Assembly: GCA_963784195.1 (NCBI GenBank)
Contig: CAWARA010000025.1
Span: 1 to 64,000, forward strand
Length of the DNA stretch: 64,000 nucleotides
Direction: 5' to 3'
Source: CAVQAH01 sp963784195
GTDB taxonomy: Bacteria; Acidobacteriota; Vicinamibacteria; Vicinamibacterales; 2-12-FULL-66-21
Program-made: the position numbers and the translations under genes
Shown: positions 53,922-64,000 of the stretch, piece by piece
Layout of the letters: every line of letters starts with the position of its first letter
Numbering within the stretch: the first letter of the stretch is position 1
Notes under the pieces: generated by a model
What the model was told of the DNA's origin: nothing
Seen by the model: the letters and a program-made list of their open reading frames with translations, nothing else
The model's database searches: none

Positions 53922-53997
53922 TTCACGACGAGGGTTCAACACGAGGGTTCACGACAAACGTTCGCACGTCGGTTCATGACGGAGGTTCGCTGGCGTG
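53922..53997. repeat. Degenerate GGTTCACGACGAG repeat in the sucC/sdhC divergent spacer
   Basis: At least five GGTTC(A) units are spaced about 14-17 bp (GGGTTCACGACGAGGGTTCA, then ACACGAGGGTTCACGAC). Further on, GATCCGCGTC occurs three times at 54023-54069. The tract lies between the two divergent operons. Confidence 0.6.
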
Positions 53998-54103
53998 GTT
54001 CGTCGCACGTAAACACGATCGCAGATCCGCGTCCTGTGATAGACGTGATCCGCGTCGATCCGCGTCCCGTGAAAGCGAGATTCGCGAGTACAATGGATCT
54101 GCG

Positions 54104-54775
54104 ATGGCCTCGCGGTTCGGGCGGTTCTTCTCCTCCTCGGTCGGCACCAAGTTCCTCATCGGCGTCACGGCCTTCTGCTCTTCGCGTATCTGGTTCTGCA
54201 CCTCGCCGGCAACGCGATTATTTTCTTCGGGCAGGAAGCGTTCAACGAGTACGCGCATGCGCTGATCTCGAATCCGCTCGTGGTTCCGGTGGAGATTGGC
54301 CTGCTGCTCGATCTTCCTGCTGCACATCTACAAAACGATCCGGATGTGGTTCGCCAACCAGGCGGCGCGGCCGGTGCCGTACGCGAAGAAGGCAACGGCC
54401 GGGCACACGAGCCGCAAGAGCGTCGCGTCCACCACGATGATTCTCTCGGGTCTGGTGATCGCTATCTTCGTGGTCATCCACGTCCGGCAGTTCAAGTTCG
54501 GCAGCTTCTACCTGGTGGAAGGCAGCGACGCGGTTCGCGACCTGTATCGGACCGAGATCGAAGTCTTTCAGCAGCCGGTATGGGTGGCGTTCTACGTGAT
54601 TTGCACGCTGCTGGTCGCGCTGCACCTGCGTCACGGGATCGCCAGCGCTTTTCAGTCGCTGGGGTTCGATCACCCGACTTACACTCGGAAGATCGTCACG
54701 TGGGGCATCATCGGCGCCGTGATCATCGGCGGCGGACTGGCGATCATTCCGATCTGGGTTTACCTGACGCACTGA
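54104..54775 (+). CDS. sdhC: Succinate dehydrogenase cytochrome b subunit, two frameshifts
   Basis: Membrane anchor of about 223 residues with five helices, type B (Bacillus/Wolinella-like). The start reads ATG 54104 (MASRFGRFFSSSVGTKFLIG). The frame is lost near 54170, where one G seems missing from a GG run; it continues as LLLFAYLVLHLAGNAIIFFG. A second shift near 54290-54300 leads to CSIFLLHIYKTIRMWFANQA. The rest is intact, with heme-binding-type histidines in VVIHVRQFKF and VALHLRHGIA. Because SdhC is needed for SDH and the other genes of the operon are intact, both shifts are probably sequence errors. Confidence 0.8.
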
Positions 54776-54777
54776 CC

Positions 54778-56691
<1,914 letters not shown>

Positions 56692-56702
56692 CGCGTCGGT
56701 CC

Positions 56703-56730
56703 GTGGTTCGTGGTTCGTGGTTCGTGGTTC
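56703..56730 (+). repeat. Tandem GTGGTTC repeat in the sdhA-sdhB spacer
   Basis: Four perfect 7-bp copies of GTGGTTC, ending in GTCGG. Confidence 0.85.
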
Positions 56731-56758
56731 GTCGGCCCGCGTTCGATACGCGACACCT

Positions 56759-56782
56759 GTAGGCCCGACCTTCAGGTCGGGC
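56759..56782 (-). repeat. TTCA-loop hairpin in the sdhA-sdhB spacer
   Basis: GTAG followed by GCCCGACC-TTCA-GGTCGGGC (56763-56782) on the transcribed strand. It is the fourth spacer hairpin in the TCA gene block, again with a 5' GTAG and a TTCA loop on the RNA. Confidence 0.75.
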
Positions 56783-56811
56783 GTGTTCGGATAAGCCCAA
56801 TCGTTGAAACC

Positions 56812-57561
56812 ATGCGCATCAATCTGAAAGTCTGGCGGCAGAACGGCCCTAACCGAACGGGGCAGCTCGTCGACTACGTCGCCGAGAGCGTCTCGCCGGA
56901 CATGTCCTTCCTCGAGATGCTCGACGTCGTCAACGAAGGGCTGATCCGGAAGGGTGAAGACGCGATCGCGTTCGATTCAGACTGCCGCGAGGGGATCTGC
57001 GGTGCGTGCGGGTTCCTGATCAACGGCGTGCCGCATGGACCCGATCCGGGCACGACCGTCTGTCAGCTGCACATGCGCAGGTTCAAGGACGGCGAGACCA
57101 TCGTCCTCGAGCCGTGGCGGGCGAAGGCCTTCCCACCGATCAAGGACCTCGTCGTCGATCGCACCGCGTTCGATCGGATTATCCAGGCGGGCGGATACAC
57201 GTCCGTCAACGTGGGGGGTGCGCAGGACGGCAACGCCATCCTCATCCCGAAGGACACTGCCGAGCGGGCCATGGATTCGGCGGCGTGCATCGGCTGCGGC
57301 GCCTGCGTGGCGGCGTGCAAGAACGCGTCAGCCGTCCTTTTCACATCCGCGAAGATCAATCACCTCGCGTTGCTGCCCCAGGGCCAGACCGAGCGCAGCC
57401 GCCGTGTCGTGGCGATGGTCGACCGCCACGACGCCGAAGGGTTTGGGAGCTGTTCGAACGAAGGCGAGTGCGAGGCGGTCTGCCCGAAGGAAATTGCGAT
57501 CACGAACATCGCGCGGATGAATCGAGAGTACTTTCGCGCGATGCTGGTGGCGAATGACTAG
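56812..57561 (+). CDS. sdhB: Succinate dehydrogenase iron-sulfur subunit
   Basis: Subunit of 249 residues. The [2Fe-2S] motif is CREGICGACGFLING with further Cys at TTVCQLHM. The [4Fe-4S]/[3Fe-4S] ligands are ACIGCGACVAACKN and CSNEGECEAVCPKEI. Start ATG 56812 (MRINLKVWRQ) is the family start; in-frame upstream codons cross the hairpin repeat and are not coding. It passes electrons from SdhA to the heme/quinone site of SdhC. It follows sdhA by 120 bp. Confidence 0.95.
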   Translation: MRINLKVWRQNGPNRTGQLVDYVAESVSPDMSFLEMLDVVNEGLIRKGEDAIAFDSDCREGICGACGFLINGVPHGPDPGTTVCQLHMRRFKDGETIVLEPWRAKAFPPIKDLVVDRTAFDRIIQAGGYTSVNVGGAQDGNAILIPKDTAERAMDSAACIGCGACVAACKNASAVLFTSAKINHLALLPQGQTERSRRVVAMVDRHDAEGFGSCSNEGECEAVCPKEIAITNIARMNREYFRAMLVAND

Positions 57562-57572
57562 CACCCTGCCGT

Positions 57573-57651
57573 AGTTCGTGGATCGTCGCTCGTAGCTCGT
57601 AGAGGCGAAATCGACCCGCCGGGCTCTTCGAGCGACGAGCAACGAACTGAC
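57573..57651. terminator. Inverted word repeat between convergent sdhB and mdh
   Basis: AGTTCGTGGATCGTCGCTCG (57573-57592) is largely complementary to CGAGCGACGAGCAACGAACT (57630-57649). The arms are built from TCGT/CGTAG words. It lies between two converging genes. Confidence 0.6.
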
Positions 57652-57672
57652 GAACCACGGAGACGTAAGTGT

Positions 57673-58611
57673 TCAGACTTTAATCACGTCGACCAGCTCT
57701 TTCACAGCCCCCGCCGACTTCTTGAGCGCCGCGTCTTCTTCCGGCGTCAGCTTGATCTGAATGATCTGTTCGACGCCGCGGGCGCCGAGCTTCACCGGGA
57801 CGCCGACGAACAGGTCCTGGATTCCATACTCGCCCTGCAGGAAGACCGAGCACGGCAGGATCTTCTTCTTGTCCTTCAGGATCGCTTCGACCATCTCGGC
57901 CGCTGCTGACCCCGGTGCATACCACGCGCTGGTGCCGACGAGCTTCGTGATCTCGGCGCCGCCGTCAGCCGTCCGCTTGCTGATCGCGTCGATCCGTTCC
58001 TTCGAGAGCAACTCGGTGATCGGAATGCCGGCAACGGTCGAGAACCTCGGCAGCGGAACCATCGTGTCGCCGTGTCCGCCGAGGACGAAGGCATGAACGT
58101 TCTCGACCGAGACGTTGAGCTCCATCGCGATGAACGTCCGCATCCGCGCCGAATCGAGAACACCGGCCATGCCGATGACGCGCTCGCGTGGAAAACGGCT
58201 GAGCCTGTAGACCGCCTGGCACATCGCGTCGAGCGGGTTGGCGACCGGCACGATGATCGTGTTGGGGGAGAACTGAACGATCTTCTCGGTGACCGACTGC
58301 ATGATCTTGTAGTTGATCTGCAGCAGATCGTCACGGCTCATGCCCGGTTTGCGCGGCACACCTGATGTGATCACGACGACGTCAGAGTTCGCGGTCTGCT
58401 TCCAGCCCTCGTCCGTGGCGCCATAACCGACGACCCGGGAGTCGGAGCCCTCGATGGGACACGCTTCGAGCATGTCCAGCGCGACGCCCGCGGCCTTCTG
58501 ATCGGCGATGTCGATGATGACGACGTCCGCCAGCTCTTTATCGGCGATGGCACGCGCCACCGTCGCGCCGACATTGCCGGCGCCCCCAACCACTGTCACT
58601 TTTCGATTCAT
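57673..58611 (-). CDS. mdh: Malate dehydrogenase (LDH-like type)
   Basis: Enzyme of 312 residues that oxidises malate to oxaloacetate with NAD. It shows the dinucleotide motif VVGGAGNVGATVARAI, substrate Arg in SGVPRKPGMSRDDLL, NPLDAMCQAVYRLS and the active-site His in LGGHGDTMVPLPRFS. This is the LDH-like class of MDH (MDH-III), with R in GVPRKPGMSR as expected for malate. ATG 58611 (MNRKVTVVGG) is the family start; the in-frame 68-residue extension upstream is antisense-type noise and partly overlaps icd. It is downstream of icd, same direction. Confidence 0.95.
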   Translation of the reverse strand: MNRKVTVVGGAGNVGATVARAIADKELADVVIIDIADQKAAGVALDMLEACPIEGSDSRVVGYGATDEGWKQTANSDVVVITSGVPRKPGMSRDDLLQINYKIMQSVTEKIVQFSPNTIIVPVANPLDAMCQAVYRLSRFPRERVIGMAGVLDSARMRTFIAMELNVSVENVHAFVLGGHGDTMVPLPRFSTVAGIPITELLSKERIDAISKRTADGGAEITKLVGTSAWYAPGSAAAEMVEAILKDKKKILPCSVFLQGEYGIQDLFVGVPVKLGARGVEQIIQIKLTPEEDAALKKSAGAVKELVDVIKV

Positions 58612-58638
58612 TCTGAGTCCTTCGGACTGGCGTATGGC

Positions 58639-58660
58639 GCGAAGCTGAAGCTTCGCGCTG
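58639..58660 (+). repeat. TGAA-loop hairpin in the icd-mdh spacer
   Basis: GCGAAGC-TGAA-GCTTCGC (58639-58656) followed by GCTG. It matches the spacer hairpins of the TCA block, with a different stem sequence and the same loop. Confidence 0.7.
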
Positions 58661-58667
58661 CTGGTGA

Positions 58668-59903
58668 CTACATGTTGGCGATAATCGCGTCTGCGAACTG
58701 CGAGGTCTTCAGCTCCGTCGCACCCTGCATCTGCCGGGCGAGGTCGTAGGTCACCTTCTTCTGCTGGATCGTGCGCTCGAGCCCCTGCTCGATCATGTCG
58801 GCCGCCTCGACCCATCCCAGATAGCGGAACATCATGACGCCCGACAGCAGCACCGACGCAGGGTTGATCATGTCCTTCCCCGCGTACTTCGGCGCCGTGC
58901 CATGCGTCGCTTCGAAAAAGCCGATCTCGTCGCCGATGTTGGCGCCGGGCGCCATGCCCAGCCCGCCGACCTGCGCCGCGCAGGCGTCCGACAGGTAGTC
59001 CCCGTTGAGGTTCGGCGTCGCGAACACGTCGTAGTCCGACGTTCGCGTCAGCACCTGCTGGAACACACTGTCGGCGATGCGATCGTTGATCAGAATCTTC
59101 CCCTCGCGGGACGCGCCGTTGGCCACCTCATCTTCGGTCACCACGTGATCGCGGAACTCGGTCGTTGCAAGCTCGTACCCCCAGTCGCGGAAGGCGCCTT
59201 CGGTAAACTTCATGATGTTACCCTTATGCACCAACGTGACGGTTTTACGTTTGTTGTCGATCGCGTATTGGATCGCTTGACGAACGAGTCGCTTCGATCC
59301 CGTCTCGGACATCGGTTTGATGCCAATGCCGGAATCCGGGCGGACGCGCTTGCCCATTTCTTTTTCGAGGAACTCGATGATCTTCCGCGCTTCGGGCGTG
59401 CCCTTTGCCCACTCGATGCCGGCATACACGTCTTCGGTGTTCTCGCGGAAGATGACGACGTTCATACGCTCGGGGTGGGTGACCGGAGCGGGCGTTCCGG
59501 CGAAGTAGCGAACCGGCCGCACGCACGCGAACAGGTCGAGCACTTGCCGGAGCGTGACGTTCAGGCTGCGGATGCCGCCACCAACCGGTGTGGTCAGCGG
59601 ACCCTTGATGGCCACCTTGTAGGCGCGGACAGCCTCGAGCGTGTCGTTCGGCAGCCACTCGCCGTGATCCTTGTATGCTTTCTCGCCGGCGGGCACTTCG
59701 AACCATGCCAGGCGTCGGCGGCCGCCAAACGCTTTCTTCACCGCGGCGTCGAAAACACGGACAGACGCGCGCCAGATGTCGGGACCTGTACCATCACCCT
59801 CGATGAACGGGATAATGGGGTTGTCGGGAACGACGAGGCGCCCGTTGTTCCGGGTGATTGGTGTGCCTTCGGTCGGTGGCTTCAGCAGCGTAAATGTTGG
59901 CAT
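58668..59903 (-). CDS. icd: Isocitrate dehydrogenase
   Basis: Enzyme of 411 residues in the homodimeric bacterial class. It converts isocitrate to 2-oxoglutarate and CO2. Motifs are IPFIEGDGTGPDIW, TTPVGGGIRSLNVTLRQ (phosphorylation-loop-like serine), RENTEDVYAGIEW, VHKGNIMKFTEGAF, NLNGDYLSDACAAQVGGLG and ATHGTAPKYAGKD. Cofactor NADP is likely (KYAGKD... YLGW) but not proven. It precedes mdh, spaced by a hairpin. Confidence 0.93.
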   Translation of the reverse strand: MPTFTLLKPPTEGTPITRNNGRLVVPDNPIIPFIEGDGTGPDIWRASVRVFDAAVKKAFGGRRRLAWFEVPAGEKAYKDHGEWLPNDTLEAVRAYKVAIKGPLTTPVGGGIRSLNVTLRQVLDLFACVRPVRYFAGTPAPVTHPERMNVVIFRENTEDVYAGIEWAKGTPEARKIIEFLEKEMGKRVRPDSGIGIKPMSETGSKRLVRQAIQYAIDNKRKTVTLVHKGNIMKFTEGAFRDWGYELATTEFRDHVVTEDEVANGASREGKILINDRIADSVFQQVLTRTSDYDVFATPNLNGDYLSDACAAQVGGLGMAPGANIGDEIGFFEATHGTAPKYAGKDMINPASVLLSGVMMFRYLGWVEAADMIEQGLERTIQQKKVTYDLARQMQGATELKTSQFADAIIANM

Positions 59904-60096
59904 CGGCGGAATTAGGTCACATCACCGGCGCGTGTTACCGGATCTTCACAGAAACTGTGGAAAAGTTTGTGGAAAACAGTCGCGAGCGACCCATTCGAGC
60001 CGCATGAATCCGCAGCTTCCTGCGGTTTGCACCATCGTGGTGCGAGATCCATCTGTACCCGCGGCCCGCGCAGCCGCACATTATATATGAAGGGTT
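59904..60096. promoter_or_regulatory. Divergent icd / serA promoter region with TGTGGAAAA pair
   Basis: The region holds CTGTGGAAAAG directly followed by TTTGTGGAAAAC (59955-59977). The two TGTGGAAAA words are similar to each other and could be a regulator site; they also resemble, at seven of nine positions, a DnaA box. Confidence 0.35.
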
Positions 60097-61686
60097 ATGC
60101 ACGTCGTCATTGCAGACCAGCTCCCCGCATCCGCGGTAAAAATCCTCACGAGTATTCCCGGTTGGACCGTTGATTCACGTTCAGGCCGATCGAGCGACGC
60201 GCTCGCGCCGGATCTCGCGTCCGCCGACGCGCTGATCGTTCGAAGTGCGACGAAGGTGGACGAACGGCTCATGCAGTCGGCGCCGCGCCTTCGGGTAATT
60301 GCCCGCGCTGGCACCGGCGTGGACAACGTCGATCTGTCGGCGGCAACCGCGCGCGGCATTCTCGTCATGAATGCGCCGGGCGCCAACAGCATCAGCGTGG
60401 CCGAACATGCGCTCGCGCTGATGCTCGGCCTCGCGCGCGCGGTGCCGACGGCCGACGCGGCGATGAAACGCGGCGTCTGGGACAAGAAGTCGCTGACCGG
60501 CGCCGAGCTGAAGGGCAAGACGCTCGGCCTGGTCGGGATGGGACGCGTCGGACGCGAGGTCGCCGCACGGGCGAAGGCGTTCGGCATGTCACTCGTCGCC
60601 CACGACCCGTTTCTTTCTGAAACGGTTGCGGCCAGCCTCGGCGTCGAGCTGCTGTCGCTCGACGGTGTGTGCGAGCGTGCCGACTACATCAGCCTCCATG
60701 CGCCAGCGACCGCGGAGACGCGCGGGCTCTTCAACGCCGACCGGTTGCGCAAATGCCGGCGCGGTGTACGGATTGTGAACACCGCTCGCGGCGAGCTGAT
60801 CGACGAGGCGGCGCTCGCGGACGCCGTCGCCCAGGGACACGTCGGGGGCGCCGGACTCGATGTGTTCGAAAAGGAACCGCCGATCGACTGGCGGTTGACG
60901 CAGCTTCCTCAAGTGATCGCCACGCCGCACATCGCGGCGTCGACTCACGAAGCGCAGGAACAGGTCGGCATCGATACTGCGACCGCCGTCCGCGACTACC
61001 TGATGGACGGAACGGTTCGTAACGCGGTCAACTTCCCTGCCATCTCGACGGAAGACATGGCGGCGCTGCGACCTTTCCTGCTGCTCGCCGAACGGCTCGG
61101 CGCGCTAGCCGCTCAGCTCGCCGAGGGACGCACGCGCGCGCTCGGGATCCGTCACTATGGCCCGCTCGTCAGCGCGCATGGCGAGCTGATCGTGAGCGCG
61201 GCCGTCGCCGGCCTCCTCAAGCCGATGCTGTCCTCCGCAGTGACGATCGTCAACGCGCGCGACGTCGCCGGCCAGCGCGGAATCGAAATAGTCGAGTCGC
61301 GCAGCTCACGGCCCCGGACGTTCGCCAACATGCTGTCGGTGAAGCTGCACACGAGCACCGGCGAGTGCTGGCTCGAAGGTGCGGTCTTCGAGCCGGGTCG
61401 TCCGCGGATCACGCTGCTCGATGGCGTCGAGGTCGAGGCTCCGCTGGAAGGCACGTTGCTGACCATTCGAAATGTCGATCAACCGGGCGTGATCGGACAC
61501 GTGGGTTCCATCCTCGGCCGCCACGGTGTCAACATCGCCAATTTCGCGCTCGGCCGTCACGCCGACGGCGCAGCCGGCATCGTCAACGTCGATGCCCCGG
61601 CCTTGGATCAGCGATTGCTGGAGTCGTTGAGGGACATCAGGAACGTCGAGGGTATTCGAGAGGCACGACTGGCGTCGGTGAGCTGA
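60097..61686 (+). CDS. serA: D-3-phosphoglycerate dehydrogenase, long form with ACT domain
   Basis: Enzyme of 529 residues, first step of serine synthesis. N-terminal and central domains show RSATKVDERL, IARAGTGVDNVDL, the Rossmann motif GLVGMGRVGREVAARAKAFG, NTARGELIDE, and the catalytic HIAASTHEAQEQ. An intervening domain (about 320-450) and a C-terminal ACT domain (NVDQPGVIGHVGSILGRHGV) mark the long type, fed back by serine. ATG 60097 begins MHVVIADQLPA as in the family. It converges with the PilP-like gene across a large inverted repeat. Confidence 0.95.
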   Translation: MHVVIADQLPASAVKILTSIPGWTVDSRSGRSSDALAPDLASADALIVRSATKVDERLMQSAPRLRVIARAGTGVDNVDLSAATARGILVMNAPGANSISVAEHALALMLGLARAVPTADAAMKRGVWDKKSLTGAELKGKTLGLVGMGRVGREVAARAKAFGMSLVAHDPFLSETVAASLGVELLSLDGVCERADYISLHAPATAETRGLFNADRLRKCRRGVRIVNTARGELIDEAALADAVAQGHVGGAGLDVFEKEPPIDWRLTQLPQVIATPHIAASTHEAQEQVGIDTATAVRDYLMDGTVRNAVNFPAISTEDMAALRPFLLLAERLGALAAQLAEGRTRALGIRHYGPLVSAHGELIVSAAVAGLLKPMLSSAVTIVNARDVAGQRGIEIVESRSSRPRTFANMLSVKLHTSTGECWLEGAVFEPGRPRITLLDGVEVEAPLEGTLLTIRNVDQPGVIGHVGSILGRHGVNIANFALGRHADGAAGIVNVDAPALDQRLLESLRDIRNVEGIREARLASVS

Positions 61687-61690
61687 TAGT

Positions 61691-61798
61691 GTCAACTTCC
61701 CAACGCCCAACTCCCAACTCCCAAAGACTGAGAACCTGACGCCGAGTCGAGTACGCTCGTACACCTTGGGAGTTGGGAGTTGGGAGTTGGAAGTTGAC
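61691..61798. terminator. 33-bp inverted repeat of CCCAACT words between serA and the PilP-like gene
   Basis: GTCAACTTCCCAACGCCCAA then CTCCCAACTCCCAA (61691-61724) is almost perfectly complementary to TTGGGAGTTGGGAGTTGGGA then GTTGGAAGTTGAC (61766-61798); one indel and one mismatch. The loop is 41 bases. It lies at a convergent junction. Confidence 0.75.
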
Positions 61799-61812
61799 AG
61801 GATCGCAGGCGT

Positions 61813-62331
61813 CTATCGCAGTGCGATCCGCCGCGTGCTGTTCGTCATGAGGTCGGTGAGCTCGACGGCATCGGCGCCGATCGCCTTCACCGTGTAACGC
61901 GCACCGATGGGGTCGCCGACGGCCACGATGAAGACCTCTCCACCGTCCGCGGTCAGGATCGCGGTGCGGACGTTGCCTTCTGGTTTGTTGTCTTGAGCGA
62001 TGCCAACGAGCAAGAGTGGCGGATCCGGCACGACGATCGGCTCGGGCGCAATCGCCGACGCCGGGCGTGCCTGCCTCGGCTCGGGACGCGGCGCAAACGC
62101 GAATGGGTTTCTGTGAGGAGACTGCGGTGTGGGTGCGGCAGATAACCGCTCGCGCAGTCGGGTGGCCTGAGCCTGAACATCACTCGCGAGGGTTTCCGTC
62201 CCGGCGGTTTGAACCGGCTGCGGCGCCACGGGCGGCGCCACGGTCTGTTCGCCGACACCGGCGGCCGAAGACAACCACGCCAGCGCCAGCACGCCCGTCC
62301 CCAAATACGCGACCACTCGCGTCGGAGTCAT
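61813..62331 (-). CDS. PilP/GspC-like periplasmic protein (putative)
   Basis: Protein of 172 residues with an N-terminal membrane helix or signal (VVAYLGTGVLALAWLSSA), a Pro/Gln-rich linker and a C-terminal beta domain. The latter reads LLLVGIAQDNKPEGNVRTAI, LTADGGEVFIVAVGDPIGAR and YTVKAIGADAVELTDL. This resembles the homology-region fold of PilP and GspC (pilus or type II secretion links). ATG 62331 (MTPTRVV) is preferred; the upstream ATG adds 21 charged residues before the helix. No other pilus genes lie here, so the role is a guess. Confidence 0.5.
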   Translation of the reverse strand: MTPTRVVAYLGTGVLALAWLSSAAGVGEQTVAPPVAPQPVQTAGTETLASDVQAQATRLRERLSAAPTPQSPHRNPFAFAPRPEPRQARPASAIAPEPIVVPDPPLLLVGIAQDNKPEGNVRTAILTADGGEVFIVAVGDPIGARYTVKAIGADAVELTDLMTNSTRRIALR

Positions 62332-62553
62332 GTTCGTACCGGCAGCATGGTACCACAGTCGGGCCGGTGAAGCCTGTTGGCGCCGATCCGTCACTCTAAA
62401 CCTCGAGCCCTCGACTCATGTCCGTACATGAGTGTCCACCCGCGAACGTTTCGTGGTCCAGTCAATCGACTGTGATCCGCGATCCGCGCGACGACCTGAC
62501 GTCACCTGAAGTCGATCTGCGCACGGTGCACGACCGTGTCACGGTGAGCATCT

Positions 62554-63390
62554 GTGGTAAGATTTGCCGTGCCCCCTGTTTCATCCTCCGGGTCTTCGGC
62601 GGGTACACGTTCCGTCTCTGTTATCGCCGTCATTCCTGCCAGATATCAGTCGTCGCGGCTTCCGGGGAAAGCTCTCGCGGAAATCGACGGCCGTACGATG
62701 ATCGAGCACGTTTACCGGCGCGCTGCGGACGCCCGCTCCGTGTCGTCGATCGTCGTCGCCACGGACGACGAGCGGATCGCCAGCGCGGTACGCGCGTTTG
62801 GCGGCAGCGTGCGTATGACGTCACCGGCGCACCAGAGCGGCACCGATCGGATCGCGGAGGTGGCGCGGTCGATTTCGTGCGACCTCATCGTCAACGTTCA
62901 GGGCGATGAACCTCTCCTGCAACCGGCAATGATCGACGAGGCGGTTTCCGCGTTCGATGGAGATCCGGCGCTGGCGATGAGCACGCTCCGCCGCCGCATC
63001 GAGGATCCCGCGGAGCTGCAGAATCCGAACGTCACGAAGGTGGTCGTCGATCGCCACGACTACGCGCTGTATTTTTCGCGGGCGCCGATTCCCCATGTTC
63101 GTGCGGGGTCGAAGCCCGCGGATGCGTGGCGGCATGTCGGGCTGTATGTCTACCGGCGCGACTGTCTGCTGCAGCTCGCGTCGCTGCCCGTGACCGCACT
63201 GGAACAATCCGAAGCGCTCGAACAGTTGCGTGCTCTCGAACACGGGATCAGGATCAAGGCACTGGAAACCCGGTACGACTCGGTTGGAGTGGACACGCCT
63301 GAGGATCTCGAGCGTGTGAGGCGGCAGTTCCGCGACGCGAACGGCGGCGGACCGGCAGGTCCGGAGTACCGTCCGCTGGCGGCGACATAG
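62554..63390 (+). CDS. kdsB: 3-deoxy-manno-octulosonate cytidylyltransferase
   Basis: Enzyme of about 260-278 residues that activates Kdo with CTP for lipopolysaccharide. It shows IAVIPARYQSSRLPGKAL (nucleotide loop), MIEHVYRRA, VVATDDERIASA, SGTDRIAEVA, VNVQGDEPLL and VDTPEDLERV. Start codons: GTG 62554 or GTG 62569; both add 15-20 residues to the usual start VIPARY, so the true start is unsure. Presence implies a Gram-negative envelope. pyrG follows in the same direction, 72 bp later. Confidence 0.92.
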   Translation: MVRFAVPPVSSSGSSAGTRSVSVIAVIPARYQSSRLPGKALAEIDGRTMIEHVYRRAADARSVSSIVVATDDERIASAVRAFGGSVRMTSPAHQSGTDRIAEVARSISCDLIVNVQGDEPLLQPAMIDEAVSAFDGDPALAMSTLRRRIEDPAELQNPNVTKVVVDRHDYALYFSRAPIPHVRAGSKPADAWRHVGLYVYRRDCLLQLASLPVTALEQSEALEQLRALEHGIRIKALETRYDSVGVDTPEDLERVRRQFRDANGGGPAGPEYRPLAAT

Positions 63391-63462
63391 ACGCTGATGG
63401 CCAGATTGCACGCCGCGTAGCGGCGAACATACGCGACCGCCGCGCGGCGGCGATAGTAAACG

Positions 63463-64000
63463 ATGGAGCACAACGATCACATGGGTGAGACGCACGCGAC
63501 CTCGGACTCCCAGCCCGCGCCACAACCTGGCGCCCGTCCCGTCAAATTCATACTCGTTACCGGCGGAGTCGTCTCCTCGCTCGGCAAGGGCCTCGCGGCT
63601 GCCTCGATCGGCGCGCTGCTCGAAGGACACGGCTACAAGGTCGCCCTGCAGAAATTCGATCCTTACATCAACGTCGATCCCGGCACGATGAGCCCGTACC
63701 AGCACGGCGAGGTCTACGTCACCGATGATGGCGCGGAAACGGACCTCGATCTCGGACACTACGAGCGGTTCACGAATCATCCGACGACGCGCAACAACAA
63801 CTGGACGACCGGCAAGATTTACCTGTCGGTCATTCAGAAGGAACGGCGCGGCGACTACCTCGGGCGGACCGTGCAGGTCATTCCGCACATCACCAACGAG
63901 ATCAAGGACAGCATCCGCGCCGTAGCAAGGGACGTCGACATCGTGCTCGTCGAAATCGGCGGTACCGTCGGCGACATCGAGAGCCTGCCGTTCCTCGAAG
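63463..64000 (+). CDS. pyrG: CTP synthase, partial (runs off the window)
   Basis: The first 179 codons are present. After a non-conserved leader of about 20 residues comes FILVTGGVVSSLGKGLAAAS, then KFDPYINVDPGTMSPYQHGE, VTDDGAETDLDLGHYERFT, and GGTVGDIESLPFLE at the end. This is the amidoligase domain; the glutamine amidotransferase half lies outside the window. CTP made here serves the KdsB reaction, which is why kdsB-pyrG linkage is common. The frame continues without a stop to base 64000. Confidence 0.95.
   Translation, partial: MEHNDHMGETHATSDSQPAPQPGARPVKFILVTGGVVSSLGKGLAAASIGALLEGHGYKVALQKFDPYINVDPGTMSPYQHGEVYVTDDGAETDLDLGHYERFTNHPTTRNNNWTTGKIYLSVIQKERRGDYLGRTVQVIPHITNEIKDSIRAVARDVDIVLVEIGGTVGDIESLPFLE

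Noticed and set aside
59955..59977. Possible DnaA boxes or an origin
   Set aside because: The two TGTGGAAAA words each miss the consensus TGTGGATAA in context, and there is no dnaA, dnaN or AT-rich unwinding region nearby.

Overview
The window looks like a GC-rich chromosome segment from an Acidobacteriota bacterium, most like the Vicinamibacteria (inference from gene families; no 16S is present). The signs are ADOP/MacB-type permeases each next to a PadR regulator, ECF sigma factors overlapping or preceding Ser/Thr kinases with PD40 or TPR tails, TonB receptors with a carboxypeptidase-like regulatory domain, many PD40/propeller proteins and lipoproteins, and a complete 2-oxoacid:ferredoxin oxidoreductase.

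Layout. 0-12 kb: divergent FAD oxidoreductase and AraC regulator, a DUF4239 membrane protein, a beta-propeller, an ECF sigma/PD40-kinase pair, a serine hydrolase, and gene scraps. 12-16.5 kb: a TonB receptor followed upstream by blaR/blaI-like genes, with three matching palindromic operators. 16.7-23 kb: two ADOP permease/PadR pairs. 23-26 kb: fused fragments (arginase, metallo-beta-lactamase fold, pRiA4b ORF-3, TonB tail), then a lipoprotein with a HEVAHH motif and a PD40 protein. 26-36 kb: ECF sigma, kinase-TPR, TonB receptor, PD40 lipoprotein, intradiol dioxygenase, lipoprotein hydrolase. 36-44 kb: TetR with two HXXEE membrane proteins, a decapitated RelE/HigB toxin with intact antitoxin, recombinase tails, an ankyrin protein, initiator tRNA-Met and an M28 peptidase. 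44-64 kb: housekeeping block: sirtuin, dcd, DUF2905, ndk, S9 peptidase, korB, korA, sucD, sucC, sdhC, sdhA, sdhB, mdh, icd, serA, a PilP-like protein, kdsB and the start of pyrG.

How it works together. From 48.7 to 59.9 kb the genes cover isocitrate to oxaloacetate (Icd, KorAB, SucCD, SdhCAB, Mdh) except fumarase. Four spacers inside these runs carry a short hairpin with a conserved TTCA/TTTA loop in the same sense relative to transcription. Three convergent gene pairs are separated by long inverted repeats made of short repeated words, good candidates for bidirectional terminators.

Caution. Many otherwise convincing genes, including sdhC, contain single-base frameshifts, several in homopolymers. 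This points to residual indel errors in the assembly, so such genes are described here as full-length genes with frameshifts. Only genes that are clearly truncated are called pseudogenes.
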